A stretch of 64,000 bases of DNA, from positions 110,915,161 to 110,979,160 of the forward strand of contig NC_045441.1 of assembly GCF_002776525.5 (NCBI RefSeq), in the 5' to 3' direction. A program made the position numbers and the translations under genes. The notes below the pieces were generated by a model, which saw only the letters and a list, made by a program, of their open reading frames with translations, was not told the DNA's origin and ran no database searches. This document shows positions 47,362-58,482 of this stretch, piece after piece (within the stretch, counting starts at the first letter, position 1; every line of letters begins with the position of its first letter). This stretch comes from Piliocolobus tephrosceles. Its lineage: Eukaryota > Chordata > Mammalia > Primates > Cercopithecidae.

Positions 47362-47700
47362 GCCAGGCGTGGTGGCTCATGCCTGTAATTCCAGCACTTT
47401 GGGAGGCTGAGGCGGTCGGATCACGAGGTTAGAAGATCGAGACCATCCTGGCTAACACGGTGAAACCCCGTGTCTACTAAAAGTACGAAAAATTAGCCAG
47501 GCGTGGTGGTGGATGCCTGTAGTCCCAGCTACTCGGGAGGCTGAGGCAGGAGAATGGCATTAACCTGGGAGGCCAAGCTTTCAGTAAGCGAAGATCACGC
47601 CACTGCACACCAGCCTAGGCGACAGAGCGAGACTCTGTCTCAAAAACAAAAAAAACCTCTCTCCCGCCAAAAAAACAAAAACAAAAACAAAACAAAACAA
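47362..47700 (+). mobile_element. AluY, plus strand
   Basis: Complete Alu from gccaggcgtggtggctcatg to gagactctgtctc with AluY-like text (gctaacacggtgaaaccccg). The tail is a long A-rich stretch with (caaaaa)n units to about 47700. It split the L1M fragment. Confidence 0.92.
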
Positions 47701-47960
47701 GGCAGAGAGAAAATTTTGAAAGAAAGCAGAGAGGGTAGGGAAAACAGCTTACCTATAAAGTGACAGGGATAAAGATTATGTTCGGCTTTTTTTTTTTTTT
47801 TTTTTTAAGAGAATAAAGAGTTTATAAAATATAATGCAAACTGTACTTGTGAAAAATTAAAAGAGATAGAGTAAAAGGGAGTCATAAGATATTGTGCTAG
47901 TCTAGACATCAATTTTGTTAAAACTCAAACTGTGAAAGAAAATGTTCAAATTTTACAAAG
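47701..47960 (+). mobile_element. L1M relic (part 2)
   Basis: Directly after the Alu tail, gagaaaattttgaaagaaag, ttacctataaagtgacaggg and ataaagattatg continue the L1M text from before the Alu. A T-run of about 20 (47790-47808) interrupts. The right edge is approximate. Confidence 0.5.
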
Positions 47961-49174
47961 AGGGATATATAAATGTTGATAAATATTTTATAATTTTTTG
48001 TATCTCCAAGGATAGCCTCGGGAAATCTCAGAAACAAATAGTAGATTCTGAAAAATCTAATATCCAATATGTTCCCCAACCATTTGCCCCGTTCTTCTTC
48101 TTTTTTTTCATCTTATTACTTCTATATCTGCAAAGCACATTTTGTTGCTTTTAGCATTTTTCAAAATTACCAGTTTGTTCTTTAGATTTCTTGAGTCTAC
48201 TTTAGATTAAAATTGCAGGCAGAACTGCACAACATCTATTTTTCTTTTTTTGCTCTCTCTTAAATAGATCATTCTTCACACTTGAAGGGGTAGACTGTGC
48301 ATGTAGGGCAGGGGTGACAACATGAGAGCAACTGCCTGTTTTTAAGTAGAATCAAAGTCCCAGATGAAGGCAAAATATTTTTCTAGTGCTGAAACCGTGC
48401 TGAAGCTGCATCTCTGTAAACAATCAGGGATCAAAGAAAATGGGAGAGGAATTCTCCTGCCTTGTGAATGATGGTTTAGTTGTTTGTTCAAGTAGAAGCC
48501 TTGAAAAGTCTTGTATGTGGTTATACATATTTGAGTGAGTCCTGTTTGAGACCCCTAAATAGGAGGCCAACACAAGGAGGATGCTAAGTGGCATTTTTTG
48601 AGTTAAAATGTTGGCAGGGAAATCACCATGTAGGAGACTCTTCCTAACAATATGTACCCCATACTTCATTATCCCTGGCCTATGTCTATTTTCTGAATGG
48701 CTTGATGCAACATTCTATTTCATCTTGTTGACATTTCTGATGTTGCCATATAAAGAGTTGTCTTACCTTGTAATAGCTTTCTCATCATTTAAAAATATTT
48801 TTCTCTTTTTATTCATGTTATCTGGAATTCAGCATTTACAGTGTGTTATGTTGTGAATATCAATTATCATCACTTTTTCACATTAATCTTTTCAGATTTC
48901 TTAACAAATAGTCTACTCAATAATTATACACACTTTGATGTACCTGGGATCTAATTATAACATAGAATTCCATTCTTTGCAATAAATTTATCTTCATTAG
49001 AATCCTCTAGATTTTCTCACATTACTACTGCTTTTATACTAGTGATTTTAGAATATTGAATTTTGTAAGAAAAATTAGTATTTCACTGCCCGTTAAATAT
49101 TATAAATTTTTAAAATTACTTTCAAAGACATTAATTGACTTAAAAATCACTGTTTCTGGTCATAGTTAAAGGTG
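47961..49174. other. Nothing firm
   Basis: The average-GC part at 48290-48680 may be an old LTR but cannot be named. Open frames at 47942-48154 and 48608-48856 show hydrophobic residues only because of T-rich DNA. Confidence 0.4.
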
Positions 49175-49239
49175 TTATGTTGGTGTGAAAGTCATTGCAG
49201 GTTTGCCATAAAACCACAGTTACTTTTGCACCAACCTAA
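49175..49239. mobile_element. MADE1 (mariner-derived MITE)
   Basis: Left end ttatgttggtgtgaaagtca and right end acttttgcaccaacctaa are imperfect inverted repeats of the MADE1 type, flanked by TA. At about 65 bp it is shorter than the usual 80 bp, with loss in the middle. A transcript of either strand would fold into a hairpin, the structure from which miR-548-type microRNAs arise. Confidence 0.85.
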
Positions 49240-49357
49240 TAAATTCTGCAAACAGAATTACAGTTGTGTTAAGAATCCATCTGGGACTTGCAGCTGTTGA
49301 AACAGTTTACCTGGTAACAACTCCAAATCTGGGGTGGCCACAGATTCTGGTTACTGA
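49240..49357. other. Nothing recognised
   Basis: Short spacer between MADE1 and an L1 fragment. Confidence 0.4.
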
Positions 49358-49622
49358 TTTTTTAACTTTTATTTTAAGTTCAAGGGTATATGTATAGGTT
49401 TGTTACATAGGTAAATGTGTCATGGGGGTTTGTTGTACAGATTATTTCATCACCTAGGTATTAAGCCTAGTGCCCATTAATTATTTATCCTGATTCTCTT
49501 CCTCCCACCCTCCACCCTCCTATAGGCCCCAGGGTGTGTTGTTCCCCTCTATGTGTTCATGTGTTCTCATCATTTTGCTCCCACTTGTAAATGAGAGCAT
49601 GCAGTATTTGTTTTCTGTTTAG
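49358..49622 (-). mobile_element. L1P 3' UTR fragment
   Basis: Antisense L1 3' end: tttttaacttttattttaag, ataggtttgttacataggta, taggccccagggtgtgttgt, gtttgttttctgttt-type end. 5' truncated. ctgatt on both sides may be a short target duplication. Confidence 0.8.
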
Positions 49623-50175
49623 CTGATTGTAAAGGCAGATAATCCCAATCTTCTCTATTGGAAGAAAAAGGTATTTGCCAAAAAATAGTCATACTTGTGA
49701 ATGATCAAATTGCCTTAGGCCAATTTACAGCATTCATTGACAACATAAAAGTATATTTCCAATATAAAATTTGCAGACAGATTTTAATAAGATGGTGAAA
49801 TAATATAGTACATTGGAGACAATTCATTTGTATGTATTCATTCCTAAATCATTAAAATTCAGTTAAAAATAATGCCAGAATATTTTAAGAGTATTTAATT
49901 GCTTTGATGTGAAAATTTGATGGTCCCAGAATGCAATTATATTAACCTCACCTTGGCATGTATAGGAAAGGGGTTTGTATTAGGGGAAAAACAAAACAAA
50001 CAAAAGCAAATCTTCCTCTTTCAGGACCAAACATGTAAAAACTCCAGAACAACTCCGATACTTACCACAACCTGATATATTGACAATCAAAATAATTTTT
50101 AAAAAATTTATTTAGAACAAAGTATCTTAATTTCTTGGGACGTATAACCAATATTATAAATAGTATCTTGTTTGA
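49623..50175. other. Nothing recognised
   Basis: AT-rich DNA without supported features. Confidence 0.45.
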
Positions 50176-50560
50176 GCCAATTTTTTTTTTCCTTGTGGAC
50201 ATGGTCATGTGTCTTCCAGGTTCACCCTCCAGGAAAGACTTGCCCCAGCTGCCAGGAGTGCTGTCGGTAGACAGCCTTTAACTGTCTTGTTCTGCAGGGA
50301 TTGCTCCACTGTCGAGAGCTGTTTCAGCCAAGATCACCTTCTCAGAGCAACCCACCTCCAGTGACTGAAGGAAGTTAGAGTAGCCTAGCCATTTTGGCTT
50401 AACAAGGACTACTCTGACAAGCAACTTTTGCTCAACAAGGACTACTCTGACAAGCAGCTTCAGCTTAGGAGCTCTCTTTAGGGTTGTCTGGCGTGCCTCA
50501 TAGCACATAACTTACCATTATGACCAACCCTGCTTCCTTTCCCTCTCTTCCATAGGTATG
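50176..50560. other. Unclassified block with a 33-bp tandem repeat
   Basis: A GC-average island in AT-rich DNA. A 33-bp unit is present twice, at 50397-50429 and 50430-50462 (core aacaaggactactctgacaa), nearly identical. Read on the minus strand (50278-50508) the unit is in frame and gives KLLVRVVLV twice, but I see no further coding support. It is probably part of an old repeat whose family I cannot name. Confidence 0.5.
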
Positions 50561-50644
50561 GATCTCAAGGAAATTCTGTAATACACATTCAGCCCACTGA
50601 ATACTATTTCAGAGGCTATTTCCCAGAAAATCTCTTGTGCCCCG

Positions 50645-51235
50645 GTTTTTTTTTTTTTAATAAATTTAATTTTTTATATTGACATAAATTGTATATATTT
50701 ATGGTGTACAACATGATGCTTTGAAGTACGTATATGTTGTGAAATAACTAAATTCTAGCTTATTCACATATGCATTACCTCATATATAATTTGTGTGGCG
50801 AGGAGACTTTACATGCACTTTCTTAGCATTTTTTAAGAATACAATACATTATATACTACAGTTGCCATGTTGTTCAATAGGTCTCTTGAACTTATTCTTC
50901 CTGTCTAACTGAATTTTTGTATCCTTTGTCCAACCTCTCCCCAGAACAAGCCTTTGGTAACTACCATTCTACTCTCTACTTCTATGAGATCAACTTTATT
51001 TTGTTTTGTTTCCACATATGAGTGAGATCATGCAGTATTTGCCTGGCTTATTTCACTTAATATAATGTTCTCCATGTCATCCATGTTGCACAAATGACAG
51101 GGTTTAATTCTTTTCATGGCTGAATAGTATTCCATTGTGCATATATACTATGTTTTCTTTACCCATTTATGTTTTGATGGGCGCTTAGGTTGATCCCATG
51201 TCTTGACTATTGTGAATAATGAATGCTGCATTGAA
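50645..51235 (-). mobile_element. L1M/L1P-old 3' end
   Basis: Antisense L1: T-run (50646-50660), ttatggtgtacaacatgatg, gccatgttgttcaataggtc, agtgagatcatgcagtattt, tggctgaatagtattccatt, and ending in the ORF2-end text ttgactattgtgaataatg. 5' truncated. Confidence 0.85.
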
Positions 51236-51964
51236 TGTTGGAGTATTTTTTGAATTTGCTTGATTGGATCCCTTTTATGTCACATAATGTTGTTTGTATT
51301 TCCTGCAAATTGGTGGTTAAATTTAAAATTTAGTTTCAGGGTTAATTTTTTTCAGTAATACTTTATCAGTAGTGTTATAACATCATCTCTGAACATTAGA
51401 AACCATTGATAATCATGCCTTTATCAAGCATGTCATTGTTATTCTTAATATAATTGTTTAGTACATTTCAAGGATATGATATACTAAATACCACATCCTT
51501 CTACTCATAAGACAAATGTAAAGCAGTGGAAGTTTGATTTTGGTTGTTCTCCATCTTCTTTTCCATTAGACCATTAGGCATCCTGTGACTTTTTGCCATG
51601 TGGAGTTTTGTACTTTGGTCCTATGCTGTCATGCCCTTTTATCGCACCTTACTATTAAAGGTGATAGTAACTAATATAGTGCCCATTTGTGGGCTGAGTA
51701 CTAGTAAAAAATAATGGCTCATGATTTTTTCTCCTAGAAGAAAATATCGACCTTGCTGACAGCCACATTTTGGGTCTTATTTCAAACTGGTAACACAAAG
51801 CTTTTTTTAAACAAAATTTTAAAGTCCTTCTTTGTATATGGTCCTTTCTCAAGAAAATGAAAACAGTCTGAAACATTGTAAGTTACATTAATAAGTTACA
51901 GCATGTCCTCAAATGACATACTCTCATTTGTTTTGTTACAATATTGGTGAGAAAAAAATCAACA
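51236..51964. other. Nothing recognised
   Basis: No gene or named repeat. The minus frame at 51655-51876 has no domain. Confidence 0.45.
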
Positions 51965-51969
51965 GTGGC

Positions 51970-52653
51970 TAATATGGTTTGGCTCTGTATCCCCAGCCAA
52001 ATCTCACCTTGAATTGTAATCCCCACGTATCGAGAGAGAGAAGTGATTGGATCATGGGGAGTGGTTTCCCCCATGCTGTTCTGGTGGTAGTAAGTGAATT
52101 CTCATGAGATCTAATGGTTTTATAAATGGCAATTTCCCCTACCCTCTTCTCGTTTCCCTCCTGGCACCATGTGAAGAAGGTGCCTGCTTGCCCTTTGCCT
52201 TCTGCCATGATTGTAAGTTTCCTGAGGCCTCCCCAGCTATATGGAATGATGACTCAATTAAACCCTGTCCTTTACCCAGTCTTGGATATTTCTTTCTTTC
52301 TTTCATTTTTTTGAGACAGAGTTTCACTCTTGTTGCCTAGGTTGGAGTGCCATGGTGCAATCTCGACTCACTGCAACCTCCACCTCCCGGGTTCAAGCGA
52401 TTCTCCTGCCTCAGCCTTCTGAGTAGCTGGGATTACAGTCGTCCACCACTATGCCGGGCCTTTTTTTTTTTTTTTTTTTTTTTTATGTATTTTTAGTAGA
52501 GATGGGGTTTCACCATGTTGGCCAGGCTGATCTCGAACTCCTGACCTCTGCTGATCCACCCGCCTCAGCCTCCCAAAGAGCTGGAATTACAGATGCGAGC
52601 CACCGCATTCAGCTGGGTATTTCTTCATAGCAATGTGAAAATGGATTAATACA
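51970..52653 (+). mobile_element. THE1/MST-type solo LTR, split by an Alu
   Basis: The LTR starts taatatggtttggctctgta (51970; first g mutated to a) and ends aatggattaataca. It has a 5-bp target duplication, gtggc, at 51965-51969 and 52654-52658, and lies inside an old minus-strand L1. Inner text gatcatggggagtggtttcc and ctgccatgattgtaagtttc is typical. An Alu inserted at 52295-52617. Confidence 0.93.
52295..52617 (-). mobile_element. AluS, minus strand, with expanded mid T-run
   Basis: Tail (cttt)n, gagacagagtttcactcttg, complete Alu ending accgcattcagctgg. The linker between arms has grown to a 25-base T-run (52460-52484). The target duplication tatttctt is at 52287-52294 and 52618-52625. 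Confidence 0.9.
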
Positions 52654-52658
52654 GTGGC

Positions 52659-53540
52659 CATGACCACTGTTTGTGTGGTTTTCATGTTCTCCCATGTCAT
52701 CAAAATAATTTTCCCAAGCTGCAGAAATTTACACTTCCACCAACAATACATGATAGTTGCACATTCTTGACAATGCTTGGTTTTACCAGTGTTTTTAATA
52801 TAGGTGTTTTTCTGAATTTGTAATTGAAGGTTATACATAATTTTAACTTGCATTTTGCTAAAGACTACTGAAGATTTGCACGTTTTCCTTCCTATGTCTA
52901 TTATGCATAGAGCATCCTCTTTTATAAAGTGCCCATTCCAGTCCTTTGATCATTTAAAAAATTGTATTCTTTGTCTTTTTCTTACTAATTTTAAGGATCC
53001 TTTACATATATAGGATATGAATCCTAGATACAGTTAAAGCAAATTTCTTCTTCCACTTGTGGCTTGCTTTTTACACTTTCAATAGTTATAATAAACAGAA
53101 GTCTTTAATTTTAGCAAAATCCAATTTATAGATTATTTATTGGATTAAAAATTGTACTTTTTGTCTTTTTCTTACTGATTTGTAAAAATCCTTTACATAT
53201 ATAGGATATGAATCCTTAGTCAGATATGGTTAAAGCAAATTTCTTCTTTTACTTGTGACTTGCCTTTTACTCTTTCAATGGTTGTAATAAACAGAAGTCT
53301 TTAATTTTAGCAAAATCCAATTTATGGGTTATTTATTTTTTAATTATTGCTTTTTATATACTAGGAAATCTTTGCATACCACAAACTCATGAGGATATTC
53401 AACTATGAAAGTTTCCAGAAGCTTTTTAAATCTTTCCCATTGAGTTTTATAATTTATCTGGAATATATTTTTATGTATACTATATGGTAGGGATTTAGGT
53501 TATTGTTTTCAGCATAGCTATAGTACAATTTTTAATGCTT
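52659..53540 (-). mobile_element. L1M ORF2 C-terminal relic with internal tandem duplication
   Basis: Antisense L1: gcagaaatttacacttccac, caacaatacatgatag, tttgtctttttcttact, acatatataggatatgaatc. A segment of about 190 bp is present twice in tandem (about 52950-53142 and 53143-53333), covering ggatatgaatcct to gcaaaatccaatttat in each copy, with about ten percent difference by eye. L1 has only one copy of this region, so the duplication arose in place. Confidence 0.8.
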
Positions 53541-54774
53541 ACAAAAAGTTTTTTTCTGCTATTTTATTTGGCTTTCATACTTATTCCTAATGGGAGAAAA
53601 TATCTAGAAGCCACGCCATAGGCTTAAGGCATGACATAGGCTTAAGCGGAATTCCCATTGTAAACTGCTTATATTTCTCTCTGGTTAAATGATGTAATGA
53701 TCAGGCTGAATCTACTATTAAAACAGAATGATTTGTCTAGCTATGTACCATTTTTGTATATTTCTATATCATTACTTTTCTCAGTCTCTAAAAAATACAA
53801 TAGTTCTTTTAAAAGTTGATATTTCACTGATAAAATGTCTGTTTCAGATGCATATTTCTGATATATACAAAGGACTTAAAATGAAAAGGATATTTCTATG
53901 TTTACATTATTATATTAATATTATCTTGGTCCATGAATTAAAATTGAATCTCAGGAGAGGCAATACATTCTCCCACACTTCTAAAAAATAAAAACGTATT
54001 CTAATTTTTCTTAAAAAGTTTCAGCCACTTTATCAGTAAAGAAAAAACTCATTTTGGATTTCAGCTGTAAGAAATTGGTTATGTGGGGCAGCAATAGGCA
54101 AATATTCTATAAAATTAATTGTCATGCTGATAATAACTGTGAAAATATTGTTACAGACTGTCTATAGTACAGTCAACAGAAACACCACCATTGTAGAAAT
54201 AATTGTAATCTCTCTATATTTTTGAGGAAATACAGTTAATTACTTTAAAGCTGGATATAGACAGAAAATGTACATTGTTTTTACATTCTCCTAGCTTATT
54301 TAAAAGGAAATAACATTTATTCAATTTGTATAACATGTTTAATGATACCTCAATAGATATTTTGTATATAATACTTATAAATTCTGTTATACTTCTCATT
54401 TATTTTAGGTTAATAACAGGCTACTAGGATTTTAACTTGGTTTCTGAACTATGACACATTTTATGCATTTTATAATGGAAGAAACTCATTTACACAAAAG
54501 TATTTATATAGCTTAGTGGCCAAAAAAATATGATACTCAGATCTCTTATTGCTAGAGGCATAATGGATTGATGGTCTCTGCTGCTGTCACTCTTGTTCCT
54601 TCACTGTGCTCCTGCTGAAGCCAAGCACTCTGTGAGCTGCTCTCATTCCATGTCTGAGCACAACAGGGATATTAATGCAATTTGCTATATATTGTTTTCA
54701 GAAAAAGATAAAATCATGACTTCTATACAGATATAAAGTTAAAGATTTTATATAACTTATGACAGAACCAGTTA
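53541..54774. other. AT-rich DNA, nothing recognised
   Basis: No feature is supported. A short direct repeat, aggcttaaggcatgacataggcttaag, is at about 53621-53647. Confidence 0.45.
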
Positions 54775-54854
54775 TTCCACTTGCTGAAGTTTCTGAAGTG
54801 TCAAATTCACAGAAGCAGAGAATAGAATGGTGGTCAGGGGCTGTGGGGAAGGAG

Positions 54855-55218
54855 TATATTGGTCCATTTTCATGCCGCTAATAAAGACATTCTCGAGACT
54901 GGGTAATTTATAAAGAAAAAGAGGATTAATGGACTCACAGTTCCACACGGCTGGGGAGGTCTCACAATTGTGGTGGATGATGAAGGAGAAGTAAAGGCAT
55001 GTCTCACATGTCAGGAGGGAAGAGAGTGTGTGCAGGGGAACTGCCCTTAATAAAACCATCAGATCTGGTGAGACTTATTCACTATCGTGAGAACAGCCTG
55101 GGAAAACCCACCTTCATGATGTGATTACCTCCCACTGGGTCTCTCCCAAGACATGTGGAGATTATGGAAGCTATGATTCAAAATGAGATTTGGGTGGGGA
55201 CATAGCCAAACCATATCA
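54855..55218 (-). mobile_element. THE1/MST-type solo LTR, minus strand
   Basis: It reads tatattggtccattttcatg, gactgggtaatttataaaga, ctcacaattgtggtggatga and ends gccaaaccatatca. Flanks aggag (54850-54854) and agggg (55219-55223) are a 5-bp target duplication with one change. It inserted into the L1M 3' UTR. Confidence 0.92.
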
Positions 55219-55323
55219 AGGGGAAATGGGGAATCATTGCTTAATGGGTATAAAGTTTTAGTTATACAAAATGAATAAAATCTAGATATCTGTTGTACAA
55301 CATAGTACCTATAATTAACAATA

Positions 55324-55509
55324 CAGTCAGCCCTCCCCATCTGTGGGTTCTGCATCCACAGATTCAATCAACTATGGATTTAAAATATTTTTAAAATTAA
55401 AATAATACAACAATTAAAAATAATATAATAAAAATAATACAGTATAACAATAATTTACACAGTGTTTATATTGTGTTAGGTATTATAAGGAATCTAGATG
55501 TGATTTAAG
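55324..55509 (+). mobile_element. Tigger-type (TcMar) element, 5' part, copy 1
   Basis: It starts cagtcagccctccccatctg after TA at 55322-55323 and follows the same order as copy 2 up to tgatttaag. The inner part became an (aata)n-rich stretch. It stops where copy 2 begins, and its 3' part is not found. Confidence 0.8.
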
Positions 55510-55511
55510 TA

Positions 55512-56166
55512 CAGTCAGCCCCTGTATCCATGTGTTCTACATCCATTGTTTGAACCAACCTCTGACAGAAAATATTTTTTAAAAATTGCATCTATACTGA
55601 GCATGTGCAAACATTTTTCTTGTTATTATTCTCTGAACATTACAGTACAATGCCTATTTACATAGCATTTACACTGAATCAGGTATTGTAAGTAATCTAG
55701 AGATGATTGGAAATACAGGCATGTATTACTTAATGATAAGGATACATTCTGAGAAATGCATTGTTAGGTGATTTCATCACTGTGAAAACACAGTGTAGTT
55801 ACACAAACCTAGATGGTACAGTCTACTGCATTCCTAGACTAGATAGTATAGCCTGTTGCTACTAGGCTACAAACCTGTGCCGCATGTTAATGTAGTGAAT
55901 ACTGTAGGCACAATGGTATTTGTGTATCTCAACATATTTAAACATAGAAAAGTTATAATAAAAATACAGTATTATAATCTTATGGGACCACTGTTATATA
56001 TGGTCAGTAGAAATGTCATTATGCGGCATATGACTGTGTACAGGAGAATGTGCATAGGTTGTATGCAAATGTGATGCTTATTTATATACGGGGCTGAAAC
56101 ATTCTTGTATTTTGGTGTCTATGGTGGTCCTGGAACCAATCCCCTCAGGATACCATGGGATGGCTG
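55512..56166 (+). mobile_element. Tigger-type (TcMar) element, copy 2
   Basis: It starts cagtcagcccctgtatccat after TA (55510-55511) and ends ggaaccaatcccctcaggat, then catgggatggctg, followed by TA (56167-56168). The start and end are inverted repeats. Another element (55716-56038) sits inside. Non-autonomous; no transposase frame. Confidence 0.85.
55716..56038 (+). mobile_element. Second Tigger-type MITE nested in copy 2
   Basis: From caggcatgtattacttaatg to gcggcatatgactg, with inner text acacaaacctagatggtaca, ctactaggctacaaacctgt and tataatcttatgggaccact. TA flanks both sides (55714-55715 and 56039-56040). It is a different family from copies 1 and 2 and is younger than copy 2. Confidence 0.85.
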
Positions 56167-56400
56167 TATTGTATTTAGCATTTTAAAACATGTTGAGGGT
56201 AGATTTCATGTTAAGTTTTCCCATCACAAGCAAAACAAAACACAAATGAATATAAAGGAAATCTTGCAGATTATGGACATGTTTAGAGCCTTGATTGTGA
56301 TGGTGGATGTATGCATGAATATAAATGCAACAAAATGTATATATTAAATATGTGTAAATTTTTATATATCAACTATACATCCATAAAGTTTAAAAAAAGA

Positions 56401-57544
56401 AACAAACTTGCTTGACCAGATTTCACCTGCAGTACCTATCAATTTATGCAAATTTCTGTCTTCTTGAGGTTGCTGAAATAACCCAAAGGCTCTGACCTGC
56501 TAGAAAGTGACCTTCCTTTGCTATCTGTAAGGTCAGATCTTGTAAGACAGGTGCCAGGCCAATTTTCCAGGGATAGTGTTACACACTTTCACTTTGTAAA
56601 GTTAATCTTAGTTCCTTAAAAGTGGTTGATGATGTCTGATAAACTGAGCACCATTCTCAAATGCACCATGCATGCAAGGCTTTTATTGCTTCACTAATTT
56701 TTCCAATTATATTACCACAAAAAAGAAAAAAAAAGTTTTATTAAATAATTGTAAATTGTGAAGAAAAGGAAAAAATACTAAATTTTAATATCTGAATTCT
56801 GGGAAGCAGAAGAATCAGTGTGGTCAGGTAGGCAGAATAAGATATCATTTGCAAATATTTAATTTCAGTTTACAAAATCAAAGTATTCCAAATTGTTGTG
56901 AGTTATAGACAGCTTAAGACTGAAGAGAAAGGGCTTTCTTATATATCTAGAAACTAGATTGTTGTAATAATACCAATAACATTCCAAACAAAAGTGTGGT
57001 TGTTATTAGTTCGTGAGGTCTTGTGTAGTTTATTCTATTTTTCCACTAGATCTCTGGTTAACATGCTCATGAACCCTTCTGCTTTTTGACTAATAATTCA
57101 TCACACCTGCAAGTTCTCTTTGCCATAGAAGGCCGTAGAAGGTAACATGTTTCAGGGTCTGGGGATTCAGATTTGGATATATTTTGGTGGATCATTTTTT
57201 AGCCTATGAGAACAAGAAAATAAGTCCATGAAAACTGAGTAAAATTTGCTATTGTCTTATAACATTTCATAAATTCATATTCAGATATTGTAACCAAAGC
57301 AAATGAAATTCCTCCTATGTTTTGGGTTTTATTGTCCTATCTTCTGGAACAAACTTACATTTTACTTTTGGACAGGTTGCAGGAAGTTGTCTACATCAGA
57401 ACTAATTTTATTATATTACTAGGATATTTTTAACATGCAGTGTATTCATTGTTGCTATTATCAAATAAATCAAATACACATTTAGAAATTATCAGTTTCA
57501 ATATCGATTGTAAGATAATTATAATGCATCAAAAATGCCCTTGA
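56401..57544. other. Nothing recognised
   Basis: No gene or named repeat. A moderately GC-richer stretch at 56410-56590 is not assigned. Confidence 0.45.
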
Positions 57545-57545
57545 A

Positions 57546-57896
57546 GCCGGATGTGGTGGTTCACGCCTGTAATCCCAGCACTTTGGGAGATGGAGGTGGG
57601 AGGATCACTTGAGCCCAGGAGTTTGAGACCAGCCCAGGCAACATGGCAAAACCTCGTCTCTACAAAAAATTGAAAAATATTAGCTTGGCGTGGTGGCGTG
57701 CACCTGTAGTCCCAGCTACTGTGGGGGCTGAGGTGGGAGAATCGTTTGCTTAAGCCTTGGAGCTTGAGGCTGCACAGACTATGATCACACCATTGTACTC
57801 CAGCCTGGGTAACAGAGCAAGACCCTGTCCCTATCTCAATTAAAAAAGAAAAAGAAAAAAATAAAAAAGAAAGAAAGAAAAAGAAAAAAAGAAAAG
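57546..57896 (+). mobile_element. AluJb-type with long A-rich tail
   Basis: From gccggatgtggtggttcacg to gaccctgtccctatctc, with cttgagcccaggagtttgag and gctgcacagactatgatcac as in AluJ. The tail (57838-57896) is a run of aaag/aaaaag units. Confidence 0.92.
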
Positions 57897-58364
57897 GCTT
57901 TGCACCTATTTCAAAAGATTGGCTAATTGATGATATATACTTTTTTTTTTCTTATTGATTGCTCTTTCTTGTGATATTCTAATAACCAGAAATTTGGACA
58001 ACTTCTCAAATAATTGACAAAGGAAAAAATGTGTTTTTGCCTCATAAAGTTCTTTAGCTTATTTGCTAATTTATTATTCATTACTATTAAAAGTATATGG
58101 TATAGTATGGTGAATAAAACACACAAATTGAAGAGAAAACATTAGATCTGAGTTAATATCTTTGAAAACACCAACTTATTCTCAGAAAGTATATGACTCT
58201 CCTTTATACATACAAGTTAAGTAGAGACACAGTTTGTGAATTACTGAATCAAAAGAAAGTAGAAATTACTATATTTTTTTCTTATAAATTTTCACTAAGA
58301 GAAAATTATTTTGAGGAGAAATTATGGAATGATGGAAATATAAGGAAATTAGAAGACATGGAGA
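57897..58364. other. AT-rich DNA, nothing recognised
   Basis: No feature is supported. Confidence 0.45.
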
Positions 58365-58440
58365 TATAGATTCGAGATTAGACTTGGCCACCATGTTAGT
58401 TATGTGACATGCAACAATTCAACTAATATTTTCAAGTCCG
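58365..58440 (+). mobile_element. MIR fragment
   Basis: The text attcgagattagacttggcc, accatgttagttatgtgaca and atgcaacaattcaactaat follows the MIR core. Short and tentative. Confidence 0.45.
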
Positions 58441-58482
58441 CGTGTGAGTGTGTGTGTGTGTATGTGTTGTATATGTGTTTAA
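58441..58482. repeat. (TG)n microsatellite, interrupted
   Basis: TG units with interruptions (gtgagtgtgtgtgtgtgtat and after). Confidence 0.85.

Larger units (their letters stand above)
54775..56400 (+). mobile_element. L1M 3' UTR, hosting an LTR and Tigger elements
   Basis: Sense L1 3' UTR appears in three pieces: 54775-54854 (cacagaagcagagaatagaa, gtggtcaggggctgtgggg), 55219-55323 (ggaaatggggaatcattgct, tgttgtacaacatagtacct) and 56167-56400 (ttgtatttagcattttaaaa to the A-rich end). The breaks are filled by a MaLR LTR and by Tigger-type DNA transposons. The ORF track frames here are antisense or random. Confidence 0.75.

Noticed and set aside
50397..50462. CRISPR-like direct repeats
   Set aside because: Only two adjacent units without spacers, in a vertebrate-type sequence.
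55324..56166. Paired LTRs of a small provirus
   Set aside because: The ends are inverted repeats with TA duplications, which is the pattern of Tigger-type DNA transposons, not of LTRs.
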